Shown here: one piece after another, positions 62,391 through 64,000 of the stretch
Layout: each line of letters starts with the position of its first letter
Position numbering within the stretch: the first letter of the stretch is position 1
Origin: Bemisia tabaci
Taxonomy: Eukaryota; Arthropoda; Insecta; Hemiptera; Aleyrodidae
Reading direction: 5' to 3'
NCBI RefSeq assembly: GCF_918797505.1
Contig: NC_092801.1
Span: 32,068,487-32,132,486 of the forward strand
DNA: 64,000 bases
Notes under the pieces: model-generated
The model's database searches: none
What the model saw: only the letters and a program-made list of their open reading frames with translations
Told to the model about the DNA's origin: nothing
Translations under genes and position numbers: made by a program

Positions 62391-64000
62391 TGGTGTCCTG
62401 GATTGCTCGGGTATTGATTCCACAACTCGACTCCGCCAAAAAGGCGTATCTATATTGAATGTTTATCCTACATTCCGAGTAGAAATCGCCTAACTGCATT
62501 TCATGTTGCCCAATTTCCTCCTAGTTTTATATATTTTACCAGAGGACTTAACAGCATGACGTCCTATAAGTAGGGATATATGTTTCCCTTTTGTGAAGAA
62601 GTATGAATTCACGACATTTTACGCCTGAATTTTACTTGATTTCGTGCAAAAATGTAGTTCGTCACTGCAAAATTATGCTCGTGGTGAATCTTCTATAAGT
62701 TTCTACCTAGTCGAGCATGTAGTTGTTGTGAGGTGTCCTGGATAGCTCGGGTATTGATTCCACAACTCGACTCCACCAAAAAGGCTTACCATAGAATGTT
62801 TATCCTACATTGGGAGTAGAAACACCTTAACTACATTTCATGCTGCTGTCAATCTTATGCCTTTCTACCTATTTGAGCACGTAGTTGTGAGGTGTCCTGA
62901 ATAGCTCAGGTATCGATTCCACAACTCAACTCCACCAAAAAGGCTTATCTCTATCCAATGTTTATCCCACATTCCGAGTAGAAATCGCCTAATTGCATTT
63001 CATGTTGCCCAATTTCCTGTAAGTTCGTATATATTTTAACCTAGCTAAAACCAACACGTTGTCAGGTGCCCTGGATAGCTCACGTATTGATTCCACACCT
63101 CGACTCCACCAAAAAGGCATATCTCTATCGAATGTTTAGCCTACATTCCAAGAAGAAATGGTGTAACTACATTTCATGTTGCCCAACTCTATCTAAGTTC
63201 GTATATATTTTAAACTAGCTAAAATTAACACGTTGTCAGGTGTCCTAGGTAGCTCGGGTATTGATTTCACAACTCGACTCCACCAAAAAGGCTTATCTAT
63301 ATTGAATGTTTATCCTACATGCTGTGAAAAAATCGCCTAACTGCATTTCATGTCGCCCAATTTCCTCTAAGTTCGTATATATATTAACCCAGTTAAAACT
63401 GTAACACGTTGTCAGGTGTCCTGGATAGCTCGAGTTTTGATTCCACAACTCGACTCCGCCAAAAAGGCTTATCTATGTTGAATTTTTATCCTACACTCCG
63501 AGTAGAAATCGCCTAACTGCATTTCATGCTGCCCAATCACCTCTAAGTTCGTATATATTTTTACCTAGCTAAAACTAACACGTTGTCAGGTGTCCTGGAT
63601 AGCTCGGGTGTATTGATTCCACAACTCGACTCCACCAAAAAGGCTTATCTGTATTGAATACTTATTCTACATTTCGAACAGAAATCGCCTAACTGCATTC
63701 CAAGTTGCCCAATTGCCTCTTAGTTTTATATATTTTACCAGAGGACTTAACAGCATGACGCCCTATAACTATTGATATAAGTTTCCCCTTTGTGAAGAAG
63801 TATAAATTCACAACATTTTACGCCTGAATTTTGCTTGATTTTGTGCAAAGAAAGTGATTCGTTACCGCAAAATTATGCTCGTGGTGAATCTTCTATGATT
63901 TTCTACCTAGTTGAGCAGGTAGTTGTTGTGAGGTGTCCTGGATAGCTCAGATATTGATTCCGTAACCCGACTCCACCAAAAAGGCTTACCATAGAATGTT
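62391..64000. repeat. ~174-bp satellite with long and short units, running off the window
   Basis: GGTGTCCTGGATAGCTCGGG and ACTCCACCAAAAAGGCTTAT recur at about 62391, 62731, 62891, 63067, 63238, 63412, 63587 and 63932. Most steps are 160-176 bp. Two are about 340 bp because of an extra block with TACCAGAGGACTTAACAGCA (units starting at 62391 and 63587). These two long units are almost identical and 1,196 bp apart, which indicates a higher-order repeat. The array continues past the window. Confidence 0.9.

Overview
The window is eukaryotic nuclear DNA, almost certainly from an insect. It is AT-rich, has long GT-AG introns, and is densely packed with short inverted-repeat elements. It holds a complete two-exon chemosensory protein gene of the insect OS-D/CSP family. 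A hemipteran (for example a whitefly) would fit the style of the repeats, but that is a weak inference and the species is not established.

Layout. 1-11.9 kb has no supported coding gene: palindromic MITE-like elements, a 117-bp satellite (1.72-2.92 kb) and a GC-rich block (3.23-3.83 kb) that could be a promoter. 11.9-35.9 kb is one large plus-strand gene of 16 coding exons for a NACHT-WD40 (NWD1/NWD2-like) STAND ATPase of about 1,261 residues. Its introns carry a 5'-truncated LINE, a mariner-derived foldback element and several MITEs. 35.9-40.6 kb is nearly free of repeats and may be a long 3' UTR with several AATAAA signals. 40.6-47.7 kb is a repeat graveyard. 47.7-57.5 kb is the chemosensory protein gene, with TATA box, signal peptide, the four-cysteine motif and a poly(A) signal. 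Its single intron is 9.2 kb, full of repeats, and contains an 86-bp tandem array. 59.1-62.0 kb is a tandem array. It abuts a GC-rich block at 62.0-62.35 kb that looks like the promoter and non-coding first exon of a further plus-strand gene. From 62.39 kb to the window end a second satellite with higher-order structure fills what would be that gene's first intron.

How the parts relate. The two protein genes share strand but nothing suggests a shared function: one is an intracellular scaffold/switch ATPase, the other a small secreted ligand-binding protein. The main story is repeat turnover. Elements are nested in elements, two insertions can be read against empty sites within the window, and a ~1.1-1.3 kb direct duplication brackets the chemosensory protein promoter and first exon. 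I found no CRISPR, operon or prokaryotic feature, and no convincing tRNA or rRNA gene. I did not find a clearly new biological system; the most unusual observations are the repeat architectures and the insect NACHT-WD gene.
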